In this document: piece by piece, positions 48,676 through 61,600 of the stretch | How the letters are laid out: each line of letters starts with the position of its first letter | How positions within the stretch are numbered: position 1 is the first letter of the stretch | Assembly: GCF_964656455.1 (NCBI RefSeq) | Contig: NW_027555037.1 | Span: 1 to 64,000, forward strand | DNA: 64,000 nucleotides | Source of the DNA: Halichoerus grypus | Taxonomy: Eukaryota; Chordata; Mammalia; Carnivora; Phocidae | Direction: 5' to 3' | Position numbers and translations under genes: made by a program | The notes under the pieces: model-generated | The model's database searches: none | The model's input: the letters and a program-made list of their open reading frames with translations, nothing else | What the model was told of the DNA's origin: nothing

Positions 48676-51281
48676 GACTCAAATGCTCTATTTGCCTAGA
48701 TGATGTTCTGACTCAAATGCTATATCTGTCTTTATGAAAGTTCTAATGGACTTTAAAATAAAGGATGGCTCCCTGTCTCGGCTAAACTATACTTTGATTT
48801 CTCTGGCTGCAATCAGAACAACATTTCAGGGCATCAATAGATGAAATCCAGTGAAATGTTCTTACTTTCCCTCAATGTCCCATAAAACAAATGCCAAGAA
48901 ATGCTGCATTCAGGTCTTTGTCAAAGGTGAGATGTGTCAGTGTTCTACGAAGTCCTGGCAGGGCTAGCTTAGTGAAAAGAGTGGATATAGAAGGATCTTT
49001 CTAGTAGTCTAAAGACAGGTTCCTTTGGGCAACTCTTTCATCAAGGAGAAGGGGTTGTTCAGATTCCTTTCATTATCCTCCTTCTGCAGAAATTAAGAAA
49101 CATCCAAGCATAATTTTGTTTTGCTTTATTCAATATTCAAAGGGACATATTTGCCTACAAGTTATTTAGTTAGGCATAAACATAAAAAGATAAACAAGCA
49201 TGATTTCTAAGTAAAATGGCTTTCAATAGGAGATTAGCAGATGTGTTGTGTAATCACTTAATGTAGAGAACAGCCTACCTTTTTGGAAAGGGCAAGCACA
49301 TAGTGTCAATCTCTTACTTAACAAAAATAGAAAATAGCCACCACTTGTTAATTTCATTTGCTTTCCATGAAAAGGAAAAATTGCTACCTGGTGGTATAAT
49401 GGAGAAGATTCTCCCAAGGGTTGCTCTTTAACACCATGATGTTTGAGCTCCAGATATATTTCCACTCAGCTAGGGAATGCCAGAAAGATGGCGGGCAGAT
49501 TTCTTAAACAAGTTATGTCCAAAACTAAATTGACTAATTTAGCCTCAAAATCTGGTCAACAACTATATTTCCAATCTCAAATTATATAGACTACATCAAT
49601 TTAATCACTCAAACTAGAAACTTCAGAGTCCATTTTCTCTTCTCTTTCTTTACCCCACATAAGCAGTTAGTCCTCAAATCCTGTTGTCATGCAGTAGTTA
49701 TTGAACACTGAGTATGTGGAAGTCAGAAAGACATCCTCCTTTTCCACTGTCACTGCCATGGCCTTAGCTGCCTCTCCTGTGAGCTATTGCTGTAGTCACC
49801 CTACTGTTATGCTGGCATTCGGTTTCTCTCTTTTCCAATTTTATCTTGCATCGCTTTCCTTTCTACTTCTGTACCCTTAGCTCTTCCTATTGCCTTCTTT
49901 GAATATTTTTAGTCAACCTTTCTACCTTCTAGACCTCTGTACACTTTATTCTTACTTCCCCTCAACTCCTGCATGATTTCATGCCTTAATGTAGACGTCA
50001 CTTTTTTTCTTGTTAATTGTCCTTCACTAACCACTCTGTCCTGAAAAACCCAAAATAAAATAAATCTGAAAATCCACAGAAGCTGGGTTAGGAAGTCTTC
50101 CTAATGTGTTCCAAAGGGCTTTCTCTCTCGCTCTCGTACTCATCTCACATAGTACTGTCACTGTTGGCTGGACGCGTGTATATATCACATTAACTGAGGA
50201 AGTAAATGAGGATAGACATCATTGTTCTTGTTTCACAGTACTTAGACCAGAACTGTGCTCAATAAACGTTTATTGAACAAACTGATAGATGTCACTCTTT
50301 CCCTCATTTATTATTTCACATTTTTACTTATTCATTCAGCAAACTTATATAGCGTACTATTGTTTAAGACACTGTAATAGGTGCTAGGTGCTAAAAGTTC
50401 CTGGTTTGTCATTTGCTGTGAGTTCACTTCAAGCTTCATCTAAAAAATAAGGCTTTCCACAATTTGATTCCTACTTGTCTTTCAAGCATCATTCCCTCTT
50501 TCTTCCATAAGCACTGTCCATAAACCCTGTCATATCACTTACCATTCATACTTATCAGTCTTCTCACTACTCAAATGTTCCATGGATATTCATAACAATG
50601 TGATTTTGCTCTTTCTCCTTGTTCAACATTAAACACACAGCAGTAAATTAATTCTTATATTAATGAATTTAATAAATACTTATTGCTTATTAACTGGATA
50701 TATGCTAGTTACTATGTTATGTGCTGTGGATATATGGCTTGATACGTCATAGCGTTTCCTCTTTTGAAACTTATTCTCATAATTTTGAACTTTTTTCCCC
50801 TTGTCATGTTTCTCAGTTCACCTTTTCCACAAAACCTTTCTTGATAGCCTAGTCACATTTGAGTCTCCCTCTCCTTCTGCTCTCCCATTTTATAATATTT
50901 CCCAGTCTATTTACTACTTATTTCATTCTGTTTTGTACTTGCAGTCAGTTGTTTATATAGGTCTCTTTTATACCTCTCAAAAGACAAGGAACATACCTTA
51001 TTCACTTCCTGATATAATAGTGCCAGATTCACATAGGCTTGAAATAAAGGCTAAATAAACATGGTTCATGCAAATCAGAATTACCCCAAATAACAATTGC
51101 TTGACCAAAAAAAAAGTTGCCTGAGAGTTTTTTCCTTTTGAACAGAACAAAGCAAAGAAGTTTACTATATCCTGGCTAACTTGTTGCAGTATAAACTCTA
51201 CTCTGTCTTGTTCGTATTTGCATTCTTAGTACATAGCACAGTGCCTGAACATACTAGGTACTCAAAAAATAGTTACTTCAT

Positions 51282-51446
51282 GGGGCGCCTGGGTGGCTCA
51301 GTTTTTAAAGCGTCTGCCTTGGGCTCAAGTCATGAGGGTTCAAGCCCCGTGTCGGGCTCCCTGCTTGGCGGGAAGCCTGGTTCTCCCTCTCCCACTCCCC
51401 CTGCTTGTGTTCCTTCTCTCTGTCAAATAAATAAATAAAAGCTTTT
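51282..51446 (+). repeat. Can-SINE (second copy)
   Basis: Duplicate of 14157-14321. Confidence 0.95.
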
Positions 51447-52353
51447 AAAAAAATAGTTTCTTCATGAGTAAACAAACCAATTAACTAATCATCTGCTATA
51501 TAGACTAAAAAAAGTCAACTCTGAGCTTCAGTTTCCTCATCTATAAAATGATACATCAAGTCTTAATTCACAAGTTCTTTGCAGAGCTTATGCAACTAAA
51601 TTAGATTCATTTGTTGAATAAAGAGCACTTATTAGCATTTGCTAACTTTAAAGCCATGTCTTGGGACTCATAACCAGAACTAAGGTCAGCATGATTTGTA
51701 CACTTCTTAAGTGAGCATACTATCAGTCTTCTATACTTTCTCTTCCTTTTCCCTGCTTCAAGTAAAAGATAATTGAAAGATTGTTTCTTGTTCCCTTCTT
51801 CACTTCATAGAATTCTGAAATATGAGTCATTTTGACAAGAAAGTTTCAGTGTATTTCATAAATATGATATCTTAGGATTGGTTTGGACTATGTAGTCCTC
51901 TCATTCTTTTCTTAATGAATAGAAATATTTGTTCTTAACAATCATGACTTGATGGTCACCAAGCCTCAGATTTAATACCTGATACTGGGGAGTTTACATG
52001 TAATGATGTCTTGCCTTCCACTGTAGTAAAATTCTGCCTTTCCTGTTTTCCTATGATTCCCAAGAATTCTTCTTCCCTCTTCTGGAACTGAACTACAAAA
52101 TTCTACTTCTCCTTTGACCCATCTGAACTTTCAATTTTAGGGAAGCTATTAATTCATCTTTTAGATATTTTTAATCCAGTATTTCCAGGTCCTTCAACAA
52201 GCCTCATGCTATATGGTCCATGAATCCTCTGGCATTTTTGATTGTCATCCTACTAAAGCAGATTATGTATTTTCTATATAGTATTGTATACATAATTTGC
52301 TGGGCCCAGCACAAAATGAATATGTGGGGCCCCTTTTTAAAAAAATATTCACA

Positions 52354-52545
52354 GGGGTGCCTGGGTGGCTCAGTCATTAAGCGTCTGCCTTGGGCTCAGG
52401 TCATGATCCCAGGGTCCTGGGATGGAGCCCCGCCTCGGGCTCCCTGCTCAGCAGGAAGCCTGCTTCTCCCTCTCCCACTCCCTCTGCTTGTGCGTCCTCT
52501 CTCGCTGTGTCTCTCTCTGTCAAATAAATAAATTTAATTTAAAAC
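52354..52545 (+). repeat. Can-SINE (second copy)
   Basis: Duplicate of 15229-15420, same 10-bp target-site duplication. Confidence 0.95.
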
Positions 52546-54375
52546 AATATTCACAATTTCAAGACAGCAACAGTAGAGGTTTAAACCAGATGCGGAGACC
52601 TTCTAGGTATAGGGCAACTGCACGGGTTGCATCCTGATAAAGCCTGCCCTGATTCTATGGAGAAATTTCATTTACACAGCCTTCTATATGACACCTTAAA
52701 AAGGGTTAGGGACCCCATTGTATAGTCACACTGCACACTGTTATTTTCCTTTGTATATGGTGACAAATTCTAGTTAGTTCAGGGCAATCCTGATTTATAT
52801 CTGTTGTCAAACTGTAAGTATTAATAGTATTTCTTTGCAATATCAAAGTGTACGCAAAGCTAAGTTATGTAGATACCCTACCTCTGAAAGCAGTAATCAA
52901 ATCTATATTGTCTGCACCTGTATTCCCAAGGCCTTCATAGCACCTAGGGAAAATAATTGCTTAACAAATATTAAGCAATATTGATGACAATGTGAGATCT
53001 TGGGAAGAAAAGTTTGACACATCACCAACGAACACAAAATTTCACCATTCTTTAATAAAAATTTGTGTCATAATGTTCTATATCAACATTTATATCTATG
53101 CACAAATACTTGTTTCCCTTCCTGTACTTTCAGTTCAGCTATATACTCCCACTCTTAAGGGTTTCCTGGACTCTACCAGGTAGAGTGATCATTTCTGATC
53201 TTTTGTTCTACTTTTCTGCAACTTGTTGTTCTTATCTATTTAATAACAGTTACTACAATTGAATTATAAATGTTTGTCTATGAGCCTAATTCCACAATTA
53301 GATATAAGACCCTATTAGACAGAAACTTTATTAATGATAGCCGTAAAAGCCACTGGGGATTCTTACCATATGTTTATGGAATAAGTAAGTGGAAGCAAGA
53401 GACGTAGGTAACAGTTTTAGTTTTAATTTCTAAGAAGAAAGTCTATCTTCATAATTCCTGTATAATGTACATATACATTTACATATAATTCAGTGGTTTT
53501 CCAAAATGCTCTCTTCTGCATGTTGGAGAAAATTGCACTACAGCAATGTAGGAATCAAGTTTGAATAGAATCTTCTTATCAGACTACAAGTATTCTCATA
53601 ATTATCAGTCATGGTACAGAGGCAGAGAAAAGAGCACACAAACTGGAACTCATGGGCCAAAGTTCAAAGGCAAATCACTCTGGTTTTAGGGGAATATTAG
53701 CATAGTGTCCAACACATAGTGGGCACTGAGCGAGTCACATGTCCCCCATTTGATTTAATTTGATGCTGTCATTTGATTCCAACAGTAAATCAATCTAATA
53801 TTTGCTGAGCATTGGTTCTGTGGACAATGCACGGCAGTATATATGGAGTAAACATATTTCCAGAACAGGCTTTAACACTAGACTGGTTGAATCACCTTGG
53901 GCAACTCATTTAGCTTCTTTGGGCTTGTGTTTTTTATCTATAAAATTATATATCAGATTATTTAAAACATGTATTACTTTCAAGCTCAAAGATTTTTCTG
54001 ATAATGTGGGTTTAGTGCTTTTGTTGTCTTTAGGGTATACACTGGAGGTCTATATGATTTGATAATATAGGGCTTTGAAAGTCAGGAAAAAGAGTTAATC
54101 ATAATACAGAAGGCAAATAGATTCATTCATATATGGGACTTTGTAAATATAATAGGTAGCATTAGAAATAAGTGAGAAATGGTGAAATGGTGAAATATAA
54201 CTAAATTGTACTAGAACAATTGGCTTACCTACAGAAAAAATATTGGTATCCTATCCCACACTCTATACAAAAATTCTAGATTGATTAAAGAAAAAGACAT
54301 AATAAGCAAAACTTTAAAACTTTTGAAAGAGAATGTAGGAGACTGTAATGATGTACTAATGGGAAAAGGTTTCTT

Positions 54376-54558
54376 TTTTTTTTTTTTTAAGATTTTACTT
54401 ATTTATGAGAGAGAGGGAGAGAGCACATGAGAGAGAGCAGGAGAGGGAGAGAAAGAAGCAGACTCCCTGTTGAGCAGGGAGCCCAACTCAGGACTTGATC
54501 CCAGGACCTCAGGATCATGATCTAACGCAGACATTTAACTCAGCCACCCAGGCACCCC
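54376..54558 (-). repeat. Can-SINE, minus (second copy)
   Basis: Duplicate of 17251-17433, again inside the old L1 ORF2 relic. Confidence 0.94.
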
Positions 54559-55279
54559 AAAAAGGATTTCTTAAAGGAGGTCAAAAGAAAAGTGACAAAC
54601 CACAAATGAAGGTATTGGTAAATTGATCCTATAAACAAAGTTAAGAAAAATCATACACTGGGAGAAGATATTTGCAATGCATGCAACAATAAAAGATTAG
54701 TATTCATTACCTATAAAGAAAATCCAGAAATCAGTAAGTAAAAGACAACCCATTAGATACATGGATAAAGGGTATGAACAGTAGGTATAAGCTGAAAGAC
54801 TGTAGAAAAGCTGTAAAATTAAAAGTCTACTGATTGCATTCCAATGTAAGAAGTCTAGGTAGCCTCACCAGTTCTTTGGGAGGAAGTTGTTTAAGTGCTG
54901 AGTTATTTTAGATAAAAATTGCTGAAATATGGATAGGAATTTAACAGATCAAAATTTTAACAGTAGAGCATCTAAGGCATAGAGTCATAGAGGTACTCAG
55001 TGGTTTCTGAAATGGATCACTATAACAGAGAAAGCTTGTGGTAGCAAAAAAGGTAGAATGCAAATGGCTAAAAAAAATCTCAGTTAACTGTATGCATCAT
55101 TTGCCATTGTTCTGACATGAATCTCTTTATTTCATGACTGCCATGAATTTGTATTCTAGGACCTTATCTCACTAACCATTTTGCCTATTCCCTGGGCATA
55201 ATATTTCCAATACAGCTCTTCCCCAGTGGCTCTAATTGTATTACTTGGTACTTCCTTCCCCGGACTGCTAGAATTTATT

Positions 55280-55318
55280 ACACACACACACACATACACA
55301 CACGCACACACACACACA
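55280..55318. repeat. (AC)n microsatellite (second copy)
   Basis: Same length and interruptions as 18155-18193. Confidence 0.95.
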
Positions 55319-57426
55319 TATCTATATACATATAGATATCTGTTCAGAATTCCCCCTCTCTTGTGACTTACTATTCTTCCTACCTTCTTCATCTCCCACC
55401 TAACACCTAATACCAGTTTTAGTTAATTTCTGGCCTCTTCAGCCACAGCTTCAGACCTGGGCCATGAGTTCTTAAGCCTAGGACCTAAAATACATAGTGC
55501 AGTTTGGGAAAACATAAGACTCACAGGCTGGTTGGAATAGCTTAGATCCATACAAGGACATCTTCTTGAAAGGTATGTTGGGGTTACTTAATAGTAAACT
55601 AACGGTTTTATAAAAACTTGTTCAACCATGAAATAATAGCTTTGGTTGAATCGTTTGTTTTTGACAACTGATTGTTTCACTCTTGTGTTTCAAATTCAGC
55701 CATTACTTCTGGCTGATTTTTTTTTTTTCTTCTTTTCTCTACTTGACTAAGAAAACAAGATTTCTTTCTGTCCTTCAGAATTTATCTTATTCTTTGTGAC
55801 CCCTCTGCTTTCTTTGATAAATCAGATAGTTACATCACTTGCTTTTGTCTCTACCACCAAGATGCTTTCTGTATCCCCACTGACAAGATTTTTCTTTTTT
55901 TTAGGTTGATGAGCTGTTGCTATGGGAAAATGTTTTGCTTTCGTGACACGAACATGTATTCTTGGGTATGCAAATGGAATTAAGCTTGCTAGGCTGAATA
56001 AGGACTGGTTCTAAAACAGTGGAAAAATAAACTAGAATTTATATGAGGTATTAGAGGTTTGGAGTCCTAGAGACCTAGATGGCTTAGTCATCAATGGGAA
56101 ATTAGAGAAGTTAAATAATCTTTCTGAATTTTAGTTTCATCACTTATATAGAGACAATATTGTCACATTTCCTTAATTTTAATATCCAACATAAGACATG
56201 GCAGCAATTTAATAACAGTATCATAAAATTGATAAATATCAAATGCATCGCACATATCAATTATAAAAAAGTACAAACAAGCAGATGTTTTATATCATGA
56301 AATTTAATAATACCTTTCTTCCAAGTTCTTGTAATTAAAAAAAATTTTATTCACAGTAGGCACATCTGTAGGCATGTATGGCACATAGTAGGCATTCAAA
56401 AAATGGTAGCTATTATCATTATTTAACTGAAATATCAGTTATTGTTATTGTTTAAAATTTAATAAAAAAATTGACCTGAACTCACAAACTCTATGTCATG
56501 TCTAATGTCTTTCTAATTTTCTGCACATCCCTGTGGGTTTAGGTCTTCCCTAATAGTTTTTATCTCAAGTTCTTGCTTCTCTTGAGCTCTGACTCTTGCC
56601 TCACTTTGTTTTCTCTTATGCCTGATTTTCCCCACATTCACTCAGGTTTTTGTGTGCATGGCAGTCTCTATTGAATGTTTAGAGTAACTGGATTTTATTA
56701 TCCTAACATATTGAAAATAAGTTATAATTAAACTAGTCACTGTTGTTCATAAATGCTCCTTGGCTGCCTGGACACCAGAAATTTCTTCTTAGTGATGTGC
56801 TTCCTCAGACCTTTGGATTCCTGCCATGTTGCTCTTCATTCCCTACTTTCTCCATTATGAAAACTTGGTAATTTTTTTTTATGCAGAGTACCTTTTTTCT
56901 ATGTATATATTTAATTATATCCTTTTAACCTATATACTTGGACTAACCAAGTACATCCAAAAGACTAATATTCTTGGCACATACAGACTTCTCTCCTTAA
57001 ACATAAGTCTGATGCTAATTATCAATATATTTCCCCAAATAGCTATCGTTCATGCAGGGTATATTAATGTTGTCTAAAATGTTAAACCCAACTTTCCATT
57101 TGTACTCAACCTGTCTTCATACAACTGAACATGGCTGGAGGGAAACATAAAGCATATTGACTGGTCTTACTTTACATTTATGACCATGAACTTCAGAGGT
57201 GCCTTTAATGCATCTTGGAAATAATACTGTATTTCCTTTCTCTATTCACTGTCCCCATTCTCCTAAATAACTATTTCATACTTTCTTCTCTTCCTTTAAC
57301 ACCACAACACAAAGCTTTCTTCTTCATTCTCTCTTTTATTTCCAGCTTGGACTTTGCCCCTTGGTAATCTCATCTAGTCTCATGGCTTTTAATGTTACCT
57401 ATATGCTGATACTACACATACACATG

Positions 57427-57447
57427 CACACACACACACACACACAC
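57427..57447. repeat. (CA)n microsatellite (second copy)
   Basis: Same length as 20302-20322. Confidence 0.95.
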
Positions 57448-58656
57448 CCCAACTCAGACAACTAGGATCATCTCCTCCCTTACCACTCTTTCCCTTAAGT
57501 TTCTCCCTATGTATCCAACTGCCCACATGATATCTCCACTTGGATGCCCGACAAGTATCTCAGGCTTATGTCCAAAATTACTGCTCCCTCATCCTCCTGT
57601 AGTATCTGCTCCATTGATCACATTCCAAATTGTAGTTGGTGGCAACTCCATTCTTTCAGTCATCCAGGCCCTAAATCCTAAAATCACTCTGATGTCTATC
57701 ATATGCCCTCCCAAATAGCATACACTATTGACTTTGCCTTCAATATATTGCAAATTCAAGCACTTCATAGGGCCTTCTCTGCTACCTCTCACCATTTTTT
57801 TACCAGATTATTATAACAGCCTCTTAACTGGTCCCTTTTCCATCTCCCTATGTCATCCTGTAGACTGTTCTCAATAGAATATCCAGAGGAAACCTTTTAA
57901 ACTCTAAGTCAAAGCCTATCATGCCCCTCTCAAAATGCTTTGATGACTCCCCAGTTTTATAAGTGTGGTTTTTCCTTCGAGTTAGGTGGCTGTGTTTAAG
58001 CCTGCACACACACCGTGGGCAATGGTACTAGCCCCATAACCATGATGTGAGTTGAGAGCTGCCTTCTGTCCCGGCCTGTCTCTCCCCAATATTACGATAT
58101 TGAAACCGTCCCAGGGCTCTCAGCCACAGTACACCCTAAACTGCTTCGCCCACAGAGAGGTCGACAGTAGCTAAAGCACGGCTTCTCTACAGTGTTGTTT
58201 CTTTGACTTAGAACGCTAGCTATTAGACTTCCATGCAAAAGTGGGGCTGCCGTGCTAGCGTGATGAAACACATGGGGAGTCGTGTTCTGCCTTTCGCTGG
58301 GGCCTGAGTCTCACTCGCAGAAAGCTTTGGACTCCCTTGCAGTGCTCTCACGCACGCACACAACAGAATGCTTGCACCCTCAGGAGCAGCTCTTTTACCT
58401 GCAGCACAGGCTCTCTACCGAGTTTTTCCTTTGAGTTAGGTAGCTGTGTTTAAGCCTGCACACACCCACGGGGCAACAGAACTAGCCCCATAACCATGTA
58501 GTGAGTCCAGATCTGCCTTATGTACCAGCCTGTCTCTCCCCCGATATTATGAAATGGAAACCGTCCCCAGGCTCTCAGCCACAGTACACCCTAAACTGCT
58601 TCGCCCACAGAGAGGTCGACGGTAGCTAAAGCACGGTTTCTCTACACTGTTGTTTC

Positions 58657-61600
58657 TCCGAGTTAGAAAGCTAGCTGTTAGACTTCCATGCAAAAGTGGG
58701 GCCGCAGTATTAGATTCATGGAGCAAGTGGGGAGTCGTGTTCTGGCTTCTTCTGGGGCCTGGGTCTCACAAGGAAAATGCTTTTGGACTCACTTGCTGTG
58801 CACTCACGCATGCACACCACACAATGCGTCCACCCTGAGGCATGGCTCTTTTAGCCGAAGCAGGAATTCTCTACAGAGTTGTTCCTTTGAGTTAGGCGGT
58901 TGGCTTATGGCCTGCAGGAACACACGGGGCAAGGGTACTGGCCTCATAAACAAGAGGTGAGTTGAGAGCTGCCTTCCGCACCGGCCTGTTTCTCACTCCA
59001 TTTCACGTATGGGACCCTTTCCCCGGTCTCTCATACACGAACACTATACCACTCTTGCGGCTTCAGGAACTGCAATGTTAGCTAAAGCGCAGTAAAGCTA
59101 CAGCATTGATTCTTGGTGTTAGTAGTCTGGTAGGCGAATGAGCTGCACCTGGGATTCTTGACAGGCTTGTTTCTTCCCAGTCAGTGTCGAGCACATAGCA
59201 TTCCAAGCACACATGGAGCAGTAGTGTTAGCTTCAGGTAGCAAGAGCTGAGTCCAGAGGTGCCTTCTGCCCGGACCTATTTCTCCCTTGGTTTCACGTAT
59301 GGAACCCGTTCCCCAGGCTCTCAGCCACGGTACTCCGTGTAATACTTCCTCCATCTAGAGGTCGACGGTAGCTAAAGCAGGGTTTCTCTACAGTGTTGTT
59401 TCTTCGAGTTAGAACACTAGCTGTTAGACTTCCATGCAAAAGTGGGGCTGCCGTGCTAGCGTGATGAAACACATGGGGAGTCGTGTTCTGCCTTCTGCTG
59501 GGGCCTGAGGCTCACTCACAAAAAGCTTTGGACTCCCTTGCAGGGCTCTCATGCACGCACACAACATAATGCTTCCACCTTCAAGAGCGGCTCTTTTAGC
59601 TGAAGCATGGATTCTCCAGCGAGTTTTTCCTTCGAGTTAGGCGGTTTTCATGAAGCCTGCACACACACCCGGGGCAACGGTACTAGCCCCATAACCATGG
59701 TGTGAGTTGAGAGCTGCCTTCTCTCCGGGCTGTCTCTCCCTCGATTTTAGGAAACGGAACCCGTCCCCAGGCTCTCACCCACCGTACACCCTAAACTGCT
59801 TCCTCCCACACAGAGGTCGTCGGTAGCTAAAGCACGGTTTCTCTTCAGTGTTGTTTCTCCGAGTTAGAACGCTTGCTATTAATGTCCACAATAGCCAAAC
59901 TGTGGAAAGAGCCAAGATGTCCACCAACAGATGAATGGATAAAGAAGAGGGGGTATATATATATATATACAATGGAATATTATGCAGCCATCAAAAGGAA
60001 TGAGATCTTGCCCTCTGCAACGACGTGGATGGAACTGGAGGGTATCATGCTGAGCGAAATAAGTCAAACAGAGAAAGACATGTATCATATGACCTCACTG
60101 ATATGAGGAATTCTTAATCTCAGGAAACAAACTGAGGGTTGCTGGAGTGGGGGCTGGGGTGGGAGGGATGGGGTCACTGGGTGTTGGACACTGGGGAGGG
60201 TATGTGTTCTGGTAAGCGCTGTGAATTGTGCAAGACTGTTGAATCTCAGATCTGTACCTCTGAAACAAATAATGCAATATATGTTAAGAAAGAAAAAAAG
60301 AAGAAGAAGAATGTAGCAGGAGGGGAAGAATGAAGGGGGGAAAATCGGAGGGGGAGAAGAACCATGAGAGACGATGGACTCTGAAAAACAAACTGAGGGT
60401 TCTAGAGGGGAGGGGGGTGGGAGGATGGGTTAGCCTGGTGATGGGTATTGAGCAGGGCACGATCTGCATGGAGCACTGGGTGATATGCACAAACAATGAA
60501 TCATGGAACACTATATCTAAAACTAATGATGTAATGTATGGGGATTAACATAACAATAAAAACATTTAATAATAATAATAATAAAGAACGCTTGCTATTA
60601 GACTTCCATGCAAAAGTGGGGCCGCAGTGCTAGCTTCATGAAACAAGTGGGGAGTCGTGTTCTGTCTTCTGCCGGGGCCTGAGTCCCACACGGAAAATGG
60701 GTCTGGACTCCCTTGCAGTGCTCTCACGCACGCACACAACAAAATGCTGCCACCCTCAGGAGCAGCTGTTTTACCTGCAGCACAGGCTCTCAACCGAGTT
60801 TTTCCTTCGAGTTAGGTGGCTGTGTTTAAGCCTGCACACACACCCTGGGCAATGGTACTAGCCCCATAACCATGATGTGATTTGAGAGCTGCCTTCTGTA
60901 CCGGCCTGTCTCTCCCCGATATTACGATATTGAAACCGTCCCAGGGCTCTCAGCCACAGTACACCCTAAACTGCTTCGCCCACACAGAGGTCGACGGTAG
61001 CTAAAGCACGGCTTCTCTACAGTGTTGTTTCTTCGAGTTAGAACGCTAGCTATTAGACTTCCATGCAAAAGTGGGGCTGCCGTGCTAGCGTGATGAAACA
61101 CATGGGGAGTCGTGTTCTGCCTTTCGCTGGGGCCTGAGTCTCACTCGCAAAAAGCTTTGGACTCCCTTGCAGTGCTCTCACGCACGCACACAACAAAATG
61201 CTTGCACCCTCAGGAGCAGCTCTTTTACCTGCAGCACAGGCTCTCTACCGAGTTTTTCCTTCGAGTTAGGTGGCTGTGTTTAAGCCTGCACACACCCACG
61301 GGGCAACGGAACTAGCCCCATAACCACGTAGTGAGTTCAGATCTGCCTTATGTGCCAGCCTGTCTCTCCCCCGATATGATGAAATGGAAACCGTCCCCAG
61401 GCTCTCAGCCACAGTACACCCTAAACTGCTTCGCCCACAGAGAGGTCGACGGTAGCTAAAGCACGGTTTCTCTACAGTGTTGTTTCTCCGAGTTAGAAAG
61501 CTAGCTGTTAGACTTCCATGCAAAAGTGGGGCCGCAGTCCTAGCTTCATGGAGCAAGTGGGGAGTCGTGTTCTGGCTTCTTCCGGGGCCTGGGTCTCACA

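Larger units (their letters stand above)
37216..57968. other. Second copy of the AT-rich arm
   Basis: Repeats 91-20843. The ancient MIR, L2 and other relics listed there recur at position plus 37,125 (for example the L2 at 41129-41605, MIR at 45063-45275, MIR at 45955-46155, MIR at 47520-47685, L2 at 50795-51263, L1 ORF2 relic at 54205-54815). No gene here either. Confidence 0.9.
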